The position numbers and the translations under genes are program-made. A model generated the notes under the pieces. The model searched no databases. It was not told the DNA's origin and saw only the letters and a list, made by a program, of their open reading frames with translations. From assembly GCA_010645155.1 (NCBI GenBank), contig CM021321.1, positions 9,945,154-10,009,153 on the forward strand: a stretch of 64,000 nucleotides of DNA. The letters are read 5' to 3'. Below are positions 33,701 through 46,100 of the stretch, one piece after another. This DNA comes from Tigriopus japonicus. Its lineage: Eukaryota > Arthropoda > Copepoda > Harpacticoida > Harpacticidae. Each line of letters opens with the position of its first letter. Positions within the stretch are counted from its first letter, which is position 1.

Positions 33701-36700
33701 ACAAATGGCCTCGGCAATGACAATCCAATTGGCTCCTTAAGGCCCGATGCATGTAAGTTGTCTAAGCCTGTTTGTTTTCATTAATCAAACAAGCCTCGGA
33801 ATGCCATTCTTATTAATTGCCACCTCCATCACCAATTCGCATCTCTTCGGGCAATATATAATGAGATGCCATTCATAAGCCCGAAGGGTCCTTCCAATCT
33901 GACCTCCAATCACTTGTGTTTGGTGACTTAATTGAGTTCGCTCCACTCCACATTCATTTGCACAGACGATTTGGTGTGCACGGTTTTGTTGGTACTCAGA
34001 CATTTGAACCTCGATTTATGGACTGGAAATACGGAAAACGTCACTCAAAATCTGAGCGTTGTGGATTTTGTGAAGGGTGCGTGAGGGAAGCATTTTGAAG
34101 TGGATTGGAGCCAAGCCTTTCCCTGTCAGTTCGACTTTGCCCACTTCCAATCACCCATTCCCACCTATCTTTTGACATGTTTGCTACGGCAGCACCCGTT
34201 TTTTAATTAGCTCTTGGGGCAAAAAAAACGACTAGCTTTGGTTGCAAAAATGAATCATTTGTATTTGAGCAGGTGTGGTGAATATTTTGGAAGTTCGGAG
34301 GGAACTTGATCCACGGGTGGGCGATTCTCTTGGGTTGACACCTTTATTGGCTTCCTCTTCTCGTATTGTTCTCATGTCTTTTGGCAATGATTTCCAACGG
34401 TGACACTGGACAAGAGAAGCAGAGGGAAGGGTGGCCAGTCAGCTGTCAGCTTCAATCGGAAATGCAGAGTTAGCAAACCTAAGGCTAAAAGTGAAACAAT
34501 GTCCTTTGTTGTGTTCCGTTTCCCTCGCCACGAAAAATCAGCTTCAAAATGCCGAACCATGACTCTGTAGGTTGGCTTGAAAGCATCCATCTTCTGTTCT
34601 CAGGATTGGCCGTCGACAGTCCTTGTTGTCATTTATCAATGGAATTAGCACCTATTCAGAAATTTTCTCCCCCACCCAGGCACCATCTTCACGATATTTC
34701 GAGCGGGGTTTCTTTGGCTCATCCTGCCCAATTTCTAGTGGTGGATGATGTCCAAGGCTTTTGTTGGTGTTCTCAAACCGCTCTGAGCATCGCACACTCA
34801 GGGATGAGACCATGTGACTCGGATTCACGGCAAAAGTCGGTCCCAGAATGTGACCAGTGACCACCGGCACACTTGGGACAACAGCATACAGCATTTAGCT
34901 TAAAGGAATTTATGACTTGACCATGATGGATTGCAGATTCAGACGGTCAAGCATCAGCGTTTGATTCGTTTGCATTTTCCGGCCTAGAGCTCTGGAAATG
35001 GCTCTGGTTCGCTTGGCCTTGAAGAGGCTTTTTGCCTAAGAGTGTGTCCGCAATTTCTTTGCGCTACTTGTATACTCAAAACTTGAGAAAACATGGCATT
35101 TGTTTTAAGGGTCCTCAGCTCATCAGAGATGGTTGGGGGAGGTTGTCCTTCGCTGCTCCGATGGTTCGACCATAAAGTAAAGTCATTAATGAACTCCTGA
35201 CTCTAAAGACACAGGCTAAAGACGAAAGAAAAAGAGTGTGTGAACAGGAGGGAACGAACATTTGGCACTCGGAACTGAAGAATTTGGCCAGAGTGAAAAT
35301 ACATTTTAAACACTGCCAAGGTCGTCATTGTCCTCTTTGGCCTCATATGAGATAATGACCCTTTTAGTTACTTAGGGAAAAACGCAACACAACCTCGGCG
35401 TAAATCATTTCGAGTCCCGATGCCTGATCCCTGATCCCGACCCGAATCCGCTTGGCTTCTATTTTAGGAATTATGGTCAGATAACAAACAGATGGACGAG
35501 TAATGTACATTTTCCACGAAAATCAATCCCCTGGCCTTGAAAGTGGGACCTTGCATTTCGGAAAAGAATCTTGACGAGAAGTTTCCTGCCAAGTTTTGGT
35601 AACCCAAGTAGCACATGCATGACAATTGACAAATGCTTCCACTGATTGAAATCTCAGATCAACAAAGACGTAATTTAGGACCGAATCGTGCTCGACCAAT
35701 GAGATTAGTATGCACTTTCCATATTTCAATACCCGCATAAAGTCCCCCGCTATTCAAACAGTTTTTCGGACACTTTGTTGTTGAGGGGAGCATTCGAAAA
35801 CTTGGAAATACAATCTCGCCATTCAGGGAGATTCATCGACAACAACTCTACCTCGATACTGGTCAACCTCAACCACCTGAGAGTGAATGATTGTCCTGGG
35901 CTATCCATTACACAACCAGTCAGAGAATTGGGTGCGTTTTGATGACCATAACAACAATTAGACCAGACTAGTTGGCGCTAATGTCCCGCTGATCCGATAT
36001 CCGTTTCATTGGATTGAGATTCTCTGCCATCAAGATATGAAAGGGGCGACTACCACCGATTCAACCATTCAATGCTACACCAGGACAAACCAACCAACTA
36101 CCCTCTTGTTCGAAACAAGACCAGACTTGTTGGCTGACCAGGCCAATTGAGATTGCCGGTCAATATCGTCAATCCTGTATTTAGCTCTCCGGGCTCAAAA
36201 CGAGCTCACAACTGTGGAATTTGAGGAATTTCATTATCCCAATGATGACCCCCCTTCTCCTTGGCAATGTAACCAAGAAAAGGTAGGGCAGTGGGCAGTC
36301 GGTAATAGTTTTCAATGGTCATTCTCGGTCAATATGGTTGAAATGAGTTGAAACTTAAGGCTAGTTCTACGGTTGAAAAAAGAAGAAAAGAAAACCAAAA
36401 GAGATATTTTTTTTGAAAGGTTGTCTCATAAGGGGCCATGTTTGTCTACTTTATCATTTCTACGTTTCTCCTACACCAAAGTTTCTCTCGTCCACAAACC
36501 TGTTGTTCGCTTTTGCAATCTACCAAGATATGATCTCATGAAGTTATGCTGTTTAATAACACGATTGAACCCAACCCTTTCCAAGCTAAGAGCATATCAT
36601 CATGCGTGGGGCTCCAGCTTGCTTGATAGCTAGCTAGTTGCCCGAGAATCAGTTACACTCTTCAGTCCGACTTGAAGAGCTCACTGGCCAGTGCTTCTTT

Positions 36701-39700
36701 CTTCTTGTCCACGGGGATCTTCAGCCAGCTCTCCCTCTGTCGTTCTTGGGTGACCTGAGATGATAATGGCGATGCTCTCCAGCTTTTTTTCTTCATCTTC
36801 CTCTCGTCAAATGGGCTTTTGTCTGAATGCTGGTTGCGAGATTTGCCTGCATAATCGGAGAAAGAGGGTTGGTGGCTAATCTGACAAGGTATTTTTTTTT
36901 GTTCTTTAACGCAGGATTGACATTGCATCTCTGAAATCCACTTTTATTCTTAAGCACGGCTTATGATTCGCTTGGCCTAGCAGCCCAAGCAAACCTGCTT
37001 GATTAAAGACCCTCGCTCACTTATGAGTTGAAAGACGACCATTCCTCCTCCATCCATGGACGACCTACGTTGTTACCCCAAGTGAATGCATGCACCTTCT
37101 CACAGTTCGTTCGTCTTCTTGGTCTTGAACAAGAATGGGGTTGAGAATAACACTACTACCTCTCTCAGCTTCACGTTGATATGAGAGCAGGTAGACTAGG
37201 TTGGTTGGTTGGATGGTTGGAAGGTTAGGTTAGTTGGTTGGATGGCTTGTCTGAGCTGGGGACGAAACGACCGACGAGCGAATGGACGGACAGATGAACG
37301 AAAGAGAACGAAGGAACGACGGTGGGCGACCCTTCGCTTGAACAAGGAACCATTCTGGAATCCCTCAGTTTGATCTTGAGTTGTTTCGTGAACAGTTCCA
37401 GGGAAGAAGATAACCAAGAATAACAGTACACATTTGGACAGTAGTTAATGTTGCCAGTGGCAGTGTAGAAGCTTCATAGCTACTTGATTTAAGAATCACA
37501 AGTGAATTTTCATCGTGAGTCGCCGAATTCTTGACATCATGGCTTCTGCAAGGAGAAGTCCATTCGTGATGGAGTCCTCTTTTTGCTCCCCCAATGCCAA
37601 GACTAGAGCAATCTTTCATTCTGACACTGGTCAAGATCACGTCTTGTGGACACAATTGCAAGGTAAATCAGTGACAGTCATCGTCAGTCCGTGTGATGTG
37701 AAGATGATTAGAAAAGGATTTGAAATGGCCAGCTTCCGAGATCTCGCATGGTTCAAGCGTTTTGCTTCCCAAGTGGGATAGCCAGTTATTATCGAACAGG
37801 TTATGAAAGTCTAAACATGATGGGGCAAGACGCTTGACCAAATTTTGATTACTCAAGGACCTGTCATCCATTTGAGGGATGGGTACCTAAAAAATGATGA
37901 TGCTGCAAACGCCCTCCGGTGCTCGAGCCATAATTCTTTCCACTTTCTCGGCTTGCAGCAAATCCGCCTCACATTATGTCAGCCAAATATAATCCTTGAA
38001 TATGGATCTTGTCTAGAGATATCGGCAATGTAACCACCCTAGTCATGGATCTGTCCCTAGGTCCCAGATGGTTATCTAGGCAAAAACAACAAAGTTTGGG
38101 TGACCGATTCATTCATATTTTGACTCTTTGTATTCTAGAAATTGCGGACAATGCCTGTGGCCAAAGCACGGGGGAATCCACGAGTAGCTCCTCATCTGCG
38201 GCCGAATCTGATTCCTTGGGAGGAGGTAGTATTCGAAATTCCTCACCCGAATCCATCTTCGCCAAGAGCAACACCATTAACCACACCACTAGTAGCCATA
38301 CCAGCTTTGACGACGACAAATTCGGTCGACTCTCACCGATGGTGTTGTCTCGGCCGTCTTCCCACAAGCTGAAGCAGCAATTAATGATTTCCGCCGGGAA
38401 ATTACGGAAAGGTGCCTCTCCGCCCAGTCTCGACCATGGCTACCACACATTAACCCCGACCTCATCACTGGATAGTCCGGCTGCTCGAAGTTCTCCCGAT
38501 CTATTGGGAGTTCGGGCCACCAAGACCCAGATCAGTGACCTCCACATCCTCACACACAATGCCAAACACTCACCCGTGTCGCGGAACTACAAAACAGCCG
38601 TGAACACCAACCTGAATAGCCGGTCCTCGACGCCGAGGTCGAAAGTGCGGGAGAACCATTTTGATCGTCTCAGTGATGACCTTGTGGTCAAAATCCTTTC
38701 TTATCTGACTTCTAATGAGCTGGTGATGTGTTCTCGAATCAGTCGGCGCTTTTACTTTGTGGCCTGGGAGCCCCAACTATGGACTTCCATTTGGTTGGTG
38801 GGTGAAACATTGGACGCGGATCTGGCCCTTAAAACTATCATCCGTCTCCTGTCGAGAAACACCTCGAGTCAACAGCTGCCTGTGGATACTTTGGTGCTGG
38901 GTGGCTGTCAACATCTAACAGACCGAGGTTTGGCCATTGTAGCTCGCAGGTGTCCCCAACTCAGACATTTGGAAGTGCAAAATTGTTCCAATCTTACCAA
39001 TGGTGGACTCATGGACCTGGTCACGAAATGCAGTCTCCTCGAGCATCTAGACGTCTCCGGTAAGATTTTCCTTACGTCTTTATAGTTTGACTAGAACATG
39101 AGAGGCATAGAGACCATATTATGTTTGAAGAAACACCATGAAATATACGAGATATGGCAGACACGCCGAGCAGAGATCATGATTGGCTGTGGGTCTTGCG
39201 ACTCCTTGGCACCATAAAGAAAAGCCCCCTTTCGTCTCGATAGGGAACCTACCCATTATCGTTTTGAATAAATGGGGTACTTTATATGGGTGTGGAGTCT
39301 ACCTGACTTGGCCAAGTGCATTTTTCGACGAAACCAAGATGATTTTGTCTCTGCAGGGGCTCCCTATTACCATTAGTAAGTTTTGGCTTTTCCCTCGTGT
39401 CCCAGACCTCATTCCACGCTTTAAGTCACAAAGACTCGAGGTTGTTGATGCAATGGAAAGTTTCTCTGGGTTCAAAATCTCTATCCATTCAAGCAGCGAG
39501 TGAAAAAAAACCTTTGCCATCAACCCGACCCAAAAAGTGGTGCTTTTTGTGAGTTCGTGTTTTCATGGGACTTACGTTTGCATGTGTAAAAAGTCTCTCC
39601 CAAATTGGCAGTGGTAGTAGAGCATTTACGTACCATGCACTAGAAAGACTCGATACAGAGAAAGAGACTCCTCCATTCCAACCTGTTCGTTTGGCATGCT

Positions 39701-42041
39701 TGTCTACTAAGTATCCTCAGACTCTTTCGAGTTGTCTTGCGTCGTCGATCTAGAACTGAGCAACTCTTTTGTTCTCTTTGTCCGCGAAACTTGTTCTTTT
39801 TTTCCTCGAGCTCCAAAAAGCCTCCTTTTCTAAAGATGGCAATTTCGATCAAAAGGTTATTTTGTAGTAGATTTCCTCGGTGACGACTAGCAAGTAAATC
39901 CTAGTTAATGAAATAGAGCTGCCAAGTCAATTAAGTTTGACATGAATCTCAGAGCATTTTCACATAATTACCGTTTCCTCCTTCCCTTGGAGAGTTGAAT
40001 GCCGATCTCGAACGAGTCGATCCAACTTTTTTGCCTCAGGGTTGAACTCTTTGGTCGACGGATTTGATTTACGATGACAAATCACGGCCCCAAAAAATGA
40101 AGAGCTTAGAGATGCGAGAGACGCTACAGATTTCGTATAAATGTAATTCAGTAGATCTAGATATTAAAAAACTCGCCGTTTTCTAACAAAAGGCCCTCCA
40201 AAAGATGGGCATACCTTCAGAAACTTTCGTTTTTACTCACACCTTATCTGATCCGAGATTGAGCTTCTGGGATTAAAACAATCCTCCATTAAGACTGGGA
40301 TCGCAGATCATTCTTCTTCCAGATTTCAATTAAGGATAACAGAACTATTTCGGTTTTACTCATGCGAGGTTTGTGCTCTTCCTTTCAGGCTGTCACATGG
40401 TGTCAACCATTGCCGTTCACCAACCGCCACAACTTCCCAACACCTTGGTTCCCAGTCGTTCAATGCAAATCTCTCATCAGTATCACCATCCTCTTCATCA
40501 GCAGCATCTACTTCGACGTAGTCTGAACCTTCAATATCTTGATCTCACGGATTGCAGCTCGATGGAAGATTCGGGATTAAAAATGATTGTGGAGACTTGT
40601 CCCCAACTGCTTTACCTTTTCTTGAGGCGTTGTCAGAATATTACAGGTGAGGAGATTTCAATATCCCCATTAAACGCATACCGACAAAATGTTACAGACA
40701 GGAAACATTGGAGAAGGCCATCAATTAATGTCAGGGAAATATGTATTACCATTTTCACCTTTTTGTGGCTCTCAGGCCGACAAACAGAAAAAAAACTTGC
40801 TTATCTTTTTTGGTGGGTTAGAAGGCTTGTAGAACACACAAAACAATCGTATCAAAGAGTTTTATTGATCGGCAAGCATCAGGTACTCCCCCTACATAAA
40901 CTTGATAGATGGCATTTGTCCCGTGGCATTGAAATGGGATTGGTGGATACATCTCCTCCAGTACAACCTACGCCTCAAATTCAAGGATTATTCGTTTTGA
41001 ATAAATCATGGCTTTGTCGCTCCGTATTGCACATGGGAAGCCCAGATAAGAGAATGTGGGTGTGAGACAGATTGAAGCTTCTTCAAATCGTCGTTTTTGG
41101 GAGTCATTTTTGTTGCCATTTCTTTAGAGACCTGTCGTGACAACTCTACTCCACTGTGCGGTATTTCTTATTTGATGTTTCAGTTTGTCTTCGTTGTTAT
41201 ACAAAAAAGTGTAAGGAGACAAAGATCTAAACAGGCAATTTTAGGAAGAGCTATTGGTTTCATTAACAGAGGAAAGGAAGTAATTTTTGTCAGTGCTAGT
41301 GTGTTTTTGGTTGAAATGAAGCTTGGAAATACGAGGAGGTATAGGAGAATGGGGAGGAGATGGTAACGAAGGATTTCCTGACTTTTGTCATCCCATTTAG
41401 AGCTGAGTCATTGTACCACCAATGGCTTTACTAAAGGTTTCATTCTCACCAAGGTGATTCACGAAAATTGATTTTAAAACAGCAACTTTTTTCTTCTCTT
41501 TGCAGATGTTGGGGTCAAATACATATCATCGTACTGTCCATCTTTACGTGAGTTAAGTATCTCAGATTGCTCCAATATCACGGATTTTGGACTCTACGAG
41601 TTGGCCAAACTGGGTCCGAATCTACGATACTTGTCAGTGGCCAAGTGTGACCAGATTTCCGACTCGGGCGTGAAACAAATTGCCAAATTGTGTTACAAAC
41701 TTCGATATTTGAATGTCAGAGGCTGTGAGGCCGTGAGTGACGAGGCTGTGGAGACCTTGGCTCGGTCCTGTTCAAGGCTACGATCCTTGGACTTGGGGAA
41801 ATGTGATGTGACAGACGTTGGGCTTAAAGTGCTTTCTGAGAATTGCCCGAACTTGAAGAAGCTCAGTGTCAAGAGCTGTGAAATGGTCAGTGATCAAGGG
41901 ATCCAACTCATTGCTTACTATTGCCGAGGCTTGCAACAGTTGAACGTTCAGGACTGCCCAATCTCCAGCGAGGGCTATAAAACTGTCAAGAAGTTCTGTC
42001 GTCGATGCATCATTGAGCATTCCAACCCTGGCTTCTTTTGA
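26847..42041 (+). CDS. Fbxl7: F-box/LRR protein, FBXL7-type (plus-strand paralogue)
   Basis: Predicted substrate receptor of an SCF (Skp1-Cul1-F-box) ubiquitin ligase. Proposed exons: 26847-27723, 38139-39059, 40389-40646 and 41506-42041. All three introns have GT/AG ends and are phase 1, and the joined frame is 863 residues. Residues 1-465 are low-complexity, rich in Ser, Pro, His and Gln. The F-box is at about 467-510 (FDRLSDDLVVKILSYL...ISRRFYFVAWEPQLW). Leucine-rich repeats of the cysteine-containing type follow to the end, with repeated C..LTD.GL patterns. The C-terminus CIIEHSNPGFF matches the conserved FBXL7 ending. It is longer than typical FBXL7 (about 490 residues) because of the N-terminal exon, whose inclusion is less certain. 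The gene faces its paralogue tail to tail. Confidence 0.85.
27724..38138 (+). other. Intron 1 of plus-strand Fbxl7 (10.4 kb)
   Basis: Bounded by GTATGA and TTGTATTCTAG. No recognised gene on either strand. It contains a self-complementary ATGATCATGATCATGATGATG tract (about 28708-28734) and GGTTGG-type simple repeats at 28972-28985 and 37198-37246. The longest open frames (for example 31874-32242 and 37515-37781) do not resemble proteins. Long first introns often carry enhancers, but none can be identified by eye. Confidence 0.5.
38139..39059 (+). CDS. Fbxl7: F-box exon of plus-strand Fbxl7
   Basis: Encodes a Ser-rich disordered stretch, the motif SPPSLDHGYHTLTP (38417-38458), the F-box (from about 38651) and the first leucine-rich repeats, ending in LDVSG at the donor CCG|GTAAGA. 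The polypyrimidine/TAG acceptor at 38128-38138 is clear. The frame is also open upstream to an ATG at 38043, so an alternative promoter starting in this exon is conceivable. Confidence 0.9.
40389..40646 (+). CDS. Fbxl7: Leucine-rich-repeat exon 3 of plus-strand Fbxl7
   Basis: 86 codons between the acceptor TCTTCCTTTCAG and the donor ACAG|GTGAGG. Starts CHMVSTIAVHQPP and ends with the repeat LQYLDLTDCSSMEDSGLKMI...LYLFLRRCQNIT. The Gln/His-rich insert (about 40440-40520) is longer than the matching part of the minus-strand paralogue. Confidence 0.9.
41506..42041 (+). CDS. Fbxl7: Last exon of plus-strand Fbxl7
   Basis: 536 nt from the acceptor TCTCTTTGCAG to the TGA at 42039-42041. It encodes 178 residues of leucine-rich repeats (GVKYISSYCPSLRELSISDC... 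onwards) and the conserved CIIEH tail. It is the most conserved part: about 147 of 178 residues match the minus-strand paralogue's last exon, which has the same length. Confidence 0.95.
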
Positions 42042-42195
42042 GCCTGAGCCTTGAAGAAGATACTCTCGGACCCAACATCACGAGAACAAAACCCGACTCA
42101 TCTTTCTGATGCTGACCTAGTCATCCCTGAATTGGTTCTACCAACAGCAACACATCTCTGCCCTATACAGCCTAGTCGATCATTTTTATTCCGTT

Positions 42196-42201
42196 AATAA
42201 A
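42196..42201 (+). terminator. Polyadenylation signal, plus-strand Fbxl7
   Basis: AATAAA 155 bases after the stop codon. This implies a short 3' UTR ending near 42.22 kb, before the end of the convergent gene. Confidence 0.7.
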
Positions 42202-42544
42202 CCTTTCGCAAACAAAGCTACGTTATGTGCATCTTTTCTTCCCGTCACAGTTTCAAAGCAGTGAATGCTTACTCGATTTTGCTGCGCATTCCACGCTGCG
42301 CATGCCATAATTGCAATTTGCATTTTAATATGCATCTCTACCTTTCTTGGTTTGGGCAACGACCGAAAATCATATTACCATATTCCAAATCACATTCTCT
42401 TGAGAAAACAGAGACTTTTCATGGAGTTGAAGCGTGTTAAGAACCTCGTGAAAACGCGCATTTTATAGTAAACTAAGCTGTCCAACGCATAATACCGAGA
42501 AAATGACTTTGTTATCATGGTGTTATGTTATACAAATGGGCTCT
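42202..42544. other. Spacer between convergent Fbxl7 genes
   Basis: About 340 bp between the two polyadenylation signals. AT-rich, with no coding or repeat structure seen. Confidence 0.6.
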
Positions 42545-42550
42545 TTTATT
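42545..42550 (-). terminator. Polyadenylation signal, minus-strand Fbxl7
   Basis: TTTATT on the plus strand (AATAAA on the minus strand), about 72 bases after the stop codon of the minus-strand gene. Confidence 0.65.
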
Positions 42551-42621
42551 CAATTAAAGTATTTATCACAGGGCACAACATGGTAGAACATGCATATTGC
42601 AAATAGGCTTTAGAGAATAAT

Positions 42622-43157
42622 CTAGTAAAATCCTGGATTTGTGTGCTCAATGATGCACTTTGAGCAGAATTTCTTCACCATTCGATAGCCATCAATTGTG
42701 ATAGGACTGTCTTGAATGTTCAATTGTTGCAAGCCTCGGCATCGATAAGCAATGTTTTGAAGACCTTGATCACTTATCATCTCGCAACTTTTCACACTCA
42801 ATTTCTTTAGCCCGGGGCAATTTTCCGCGAGCAATTTCAGTCCAACATCCGTTACATCGCACTTCCCCAGATCCAAGGACCGTAATCGGGTACAAGATCG
42901 ACTCAAAGCCTCCACTGAGTCATCACTCACGGCCTCACAGCCTCGCACATTTAGGTAACGGAGTTTGTAGCAAAGTTTGGCAATTTGCATTATACCCGAG
43001 TCCGAAATCTGGTCACACTTGGCCACTGAGAGATAGCGAAGATTCGGACCAAGCTTGGCCAACTCGTAGAGACCGAAATCGGTGATTTGAACGCAATCTG
43101 AGATGCTCAGCTCTCGCAAAGATGGACAGTGAGAAGCGATATATTTGATGCCCATGT
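42622..43157 (-). CDS. Fbxl7: Last exon of minus-strand Fbxl7
   Basis: 536 nt after the acceptor TTTTTGTTTCAG, ending in TAG (42624-42622). 178 residues of leucine-rich repeats, about 83% identical by eye to the last exon of the plus-strand gene. Together the two exons form an inverted repeat about 1.65 kb across, with a 580 bp loop. Confidence 0.95.
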
Positions 43158-46100
43158 CTGAAACAAAAAGAATGGAGATGAAACGTCAGATGATGTATTT
43201 GAAGGCCTTAAGGGCGATTGTAATGAGAAGTAAATGACCAAAGGGCTCTGTGTGTTGCCCGCAACTGTCAGTTTTGTCAACATTAAGTGATGGATTGGCT
43301 AGGACTATCTGGATTCTAATTAAACCTATGGTCGGCCATTATCCAACACCCGACAAGGACTAATAACACCTCTACTTGGCTACAAATATGAATGAAAATC
43401 GACCATCGTGGGAATGGCATGCAAGAAACCCCATTGGACTTCCGACTGGGCAACATTAAAGGCGCATAAATCAGCGACACCCCCGGGGGTTGGCAACGGG
43501 GTTTAGACAGATCTATCATAGTCTTGAATCCACATGACTCTTTCTAGGCGACCCTGGGCGCGGTAACAGGGCGGCAGACACAGATTGGAACACTCCAACT
43601 TACTTCATTCAGATAGCGAGACTCTCGTTTAGATCTCGCTTTTAGTTGATGACGATAGTCCATCATTGGAGGGGATAACTAGACCTCTGTCAAAAAGGAC
43701 TTGCTTTAGAGTTAATCTCTGAAGTTCGACGACGTCAAAATTTTGGCTGCGTTAGCACATTTGAATGTAGGCAGGTTTGAGGTTTTCACGATTACTGTGA
43801 AGGGTTAGTGCTGGGAACAAGCTTTGCGATTGGTCAAGTGTTCTGATTTGAAAGGAGGTCTAAAGCCCACCAAGTAGGTAACTTTTAAGTGGATTGGAAC
43901 TCAAAAAAGCCATCATGAAGTACAACAACAACAACCATTTGGAGTCAGAAAAAGGCAGAAAAACATGCTCAAGGTCAGGTTTGGATTCATCTACAAGTAA
44001 TAGAAGCAGTGAGTGAGTGAGCAGATTGCCCAAGCAGGAACACGATGCGATCTTGGGGCAAATGGGTTTTTAGTGAAGTTCAGATCACAAGATTATTCAA
44101 TAAATACAGGGACCACGCACTCATGGAGCGTTTGTGCAAACCCTGGATGGCGACTTTCAATGAACGCAACGAGGCTCAAAAGAATTAATTCGCCAAAAAG
44201 TCACATTTTCGACGCTGGATGGTGGTCCAAAGTTGGTGTGGCATAGCAAATGAGCGTCTGACATGGTCATCATTGACTGAGGATTTGCAGAGGGAGCCAT
44301 GATTTATCACCAAGGCAAACATGCGCACCATTGAACAAATCTTGACCACAAATTTTTGATTTGAGGCGAGGGCAACGTCGTTGAAAACATACATTGATCG
44401 CATGCAGTCAAACCGCAATACGTTTTTTAAAGATTGGGTCTTCTTTTTTTGGTTGTGACAATTCTTGTCACAAAGCCTAGGATTTTTTAGCACTTACACT
44501 TTGTTCAGAGGTTTTAGCTCTGGATTTCTTACAACACAGTCTACATTTGGGAAGGTATTTACACTTAAAAGATATCTATTTGCTAGGGAACCCCTAGTCC
44601 CATATCTTTGTTTTAAGTGCTTTCTTACCTTACTCGTAATTTGACATCTTCTATGCGTCCAAGAAATAACAACATACTTAATATCCGGTTCATATCAATA
44701 TCATATCAATATCGGTTACGATCAAGAGCCCCAATGTACAAATGTATTTGGTACCTCTGTATCTAAGGATCGAGACGTTCTTATATTTTGGATACCATTC
44801 TGCCACATAATAGTCCATTCATGAGGCAGTTTGGCCAAAATTTGTGTTCCCATTTGAAATGGATAACCTCTTGTATGGTCACAGAGCTAATTGAAACTTA
44901 TTACACCTACAAATCTCACAAAGGCATCGGATCACCAATACCAATTTCAAGTAGAGATCAATCAAAGGTAGGTAATTACGTGCCAAGCTCAACAAAAGCG
45001 ACTAGAATTCAACCCACTATGCTCCTGATCAAATTCAAAGAGCGTCAAACGTCAACGAGGGATCGTGCACTACATGATCTGACATTAGAACGTCATGAAA
45101 TCACTTGCAATGACGGGGAAAAGTATTTTTTTCACACCCGTCTTGCGGTTGGATTTAATGATCCATTATTACTTCCTCCCTAGTCGGGATTGGTGTGAAT
45201 TGTGAACGAGTTGGCAATTTGCATAGGATTTCCGGACCATGTTTCCTTCCAAGGACCGTGCTCTAAATTTTGAATTGAACCGAATCAGGATTTCTTTCAT
45301 AGACCAACAAGCAAACGGGACAGGCAAGAAAGAAATGAGGCAACCTTGACTGGCTGATGTCTGAAAGCCTGAAAGTCGAGTGAATGCCATCCATGATGGA
45401 TATGTCCACGCTTTATTGAGCTTGATAGCATCCGATTGTGCCTCAACATTGACTTTGAATTCCTGCCCAATCTTGGAGATCAATCTCCCATCTCCCCGTG
45501 AACCAGAACAGCCTAACCTCCGCTTGATGATCAGTATTTATGCTCGTTTACTTTGAGGCCAATAATATGTGGGCCTCGGACTTTAAAACAGCTCAATCAA
45601 TCCCCATTTTGAGTCGCGTGTTTGTCTTTGTTTCAAGGAAGTAAATCCCATAGTTCGAGGGTCCAAGAGAACACGGGTATGCAGAGTTTGATAAATCACC
45701 ACTTCATTCAATCTCAACATGAATCCGGAACCGAATATGAAGATTGTTGCCCGTTTCGAGCCACCAAAGTGAATTCACAGTTGTGCAAAGCAGAGCTCCA
45801 TTCCATGGACATGATGACTTCGTCTTGAATCGTATTCACTTGGTGTGGGAACGTGATGACAAGAGGGTTTTTGTCACAAACTGGAGGAGAAAAGTGCTCT
45901 CAAGACGCGAGTAATTGCAGAATCATGGACGTATGTATCCAACCCTCCCTCCCTCTTTTCCTCCATCTTTTGCCATGTTCCTTGTTCAAGCCTGGAATGA
46001 GCTCTGGCTCGTGAGTCCATTACTCATTAGCGAGTGAACTGCTTTTGGCACCGAATCCGCCTTTATGACGATTGGCATGGGAGTCGATCGGGCTGGTACA

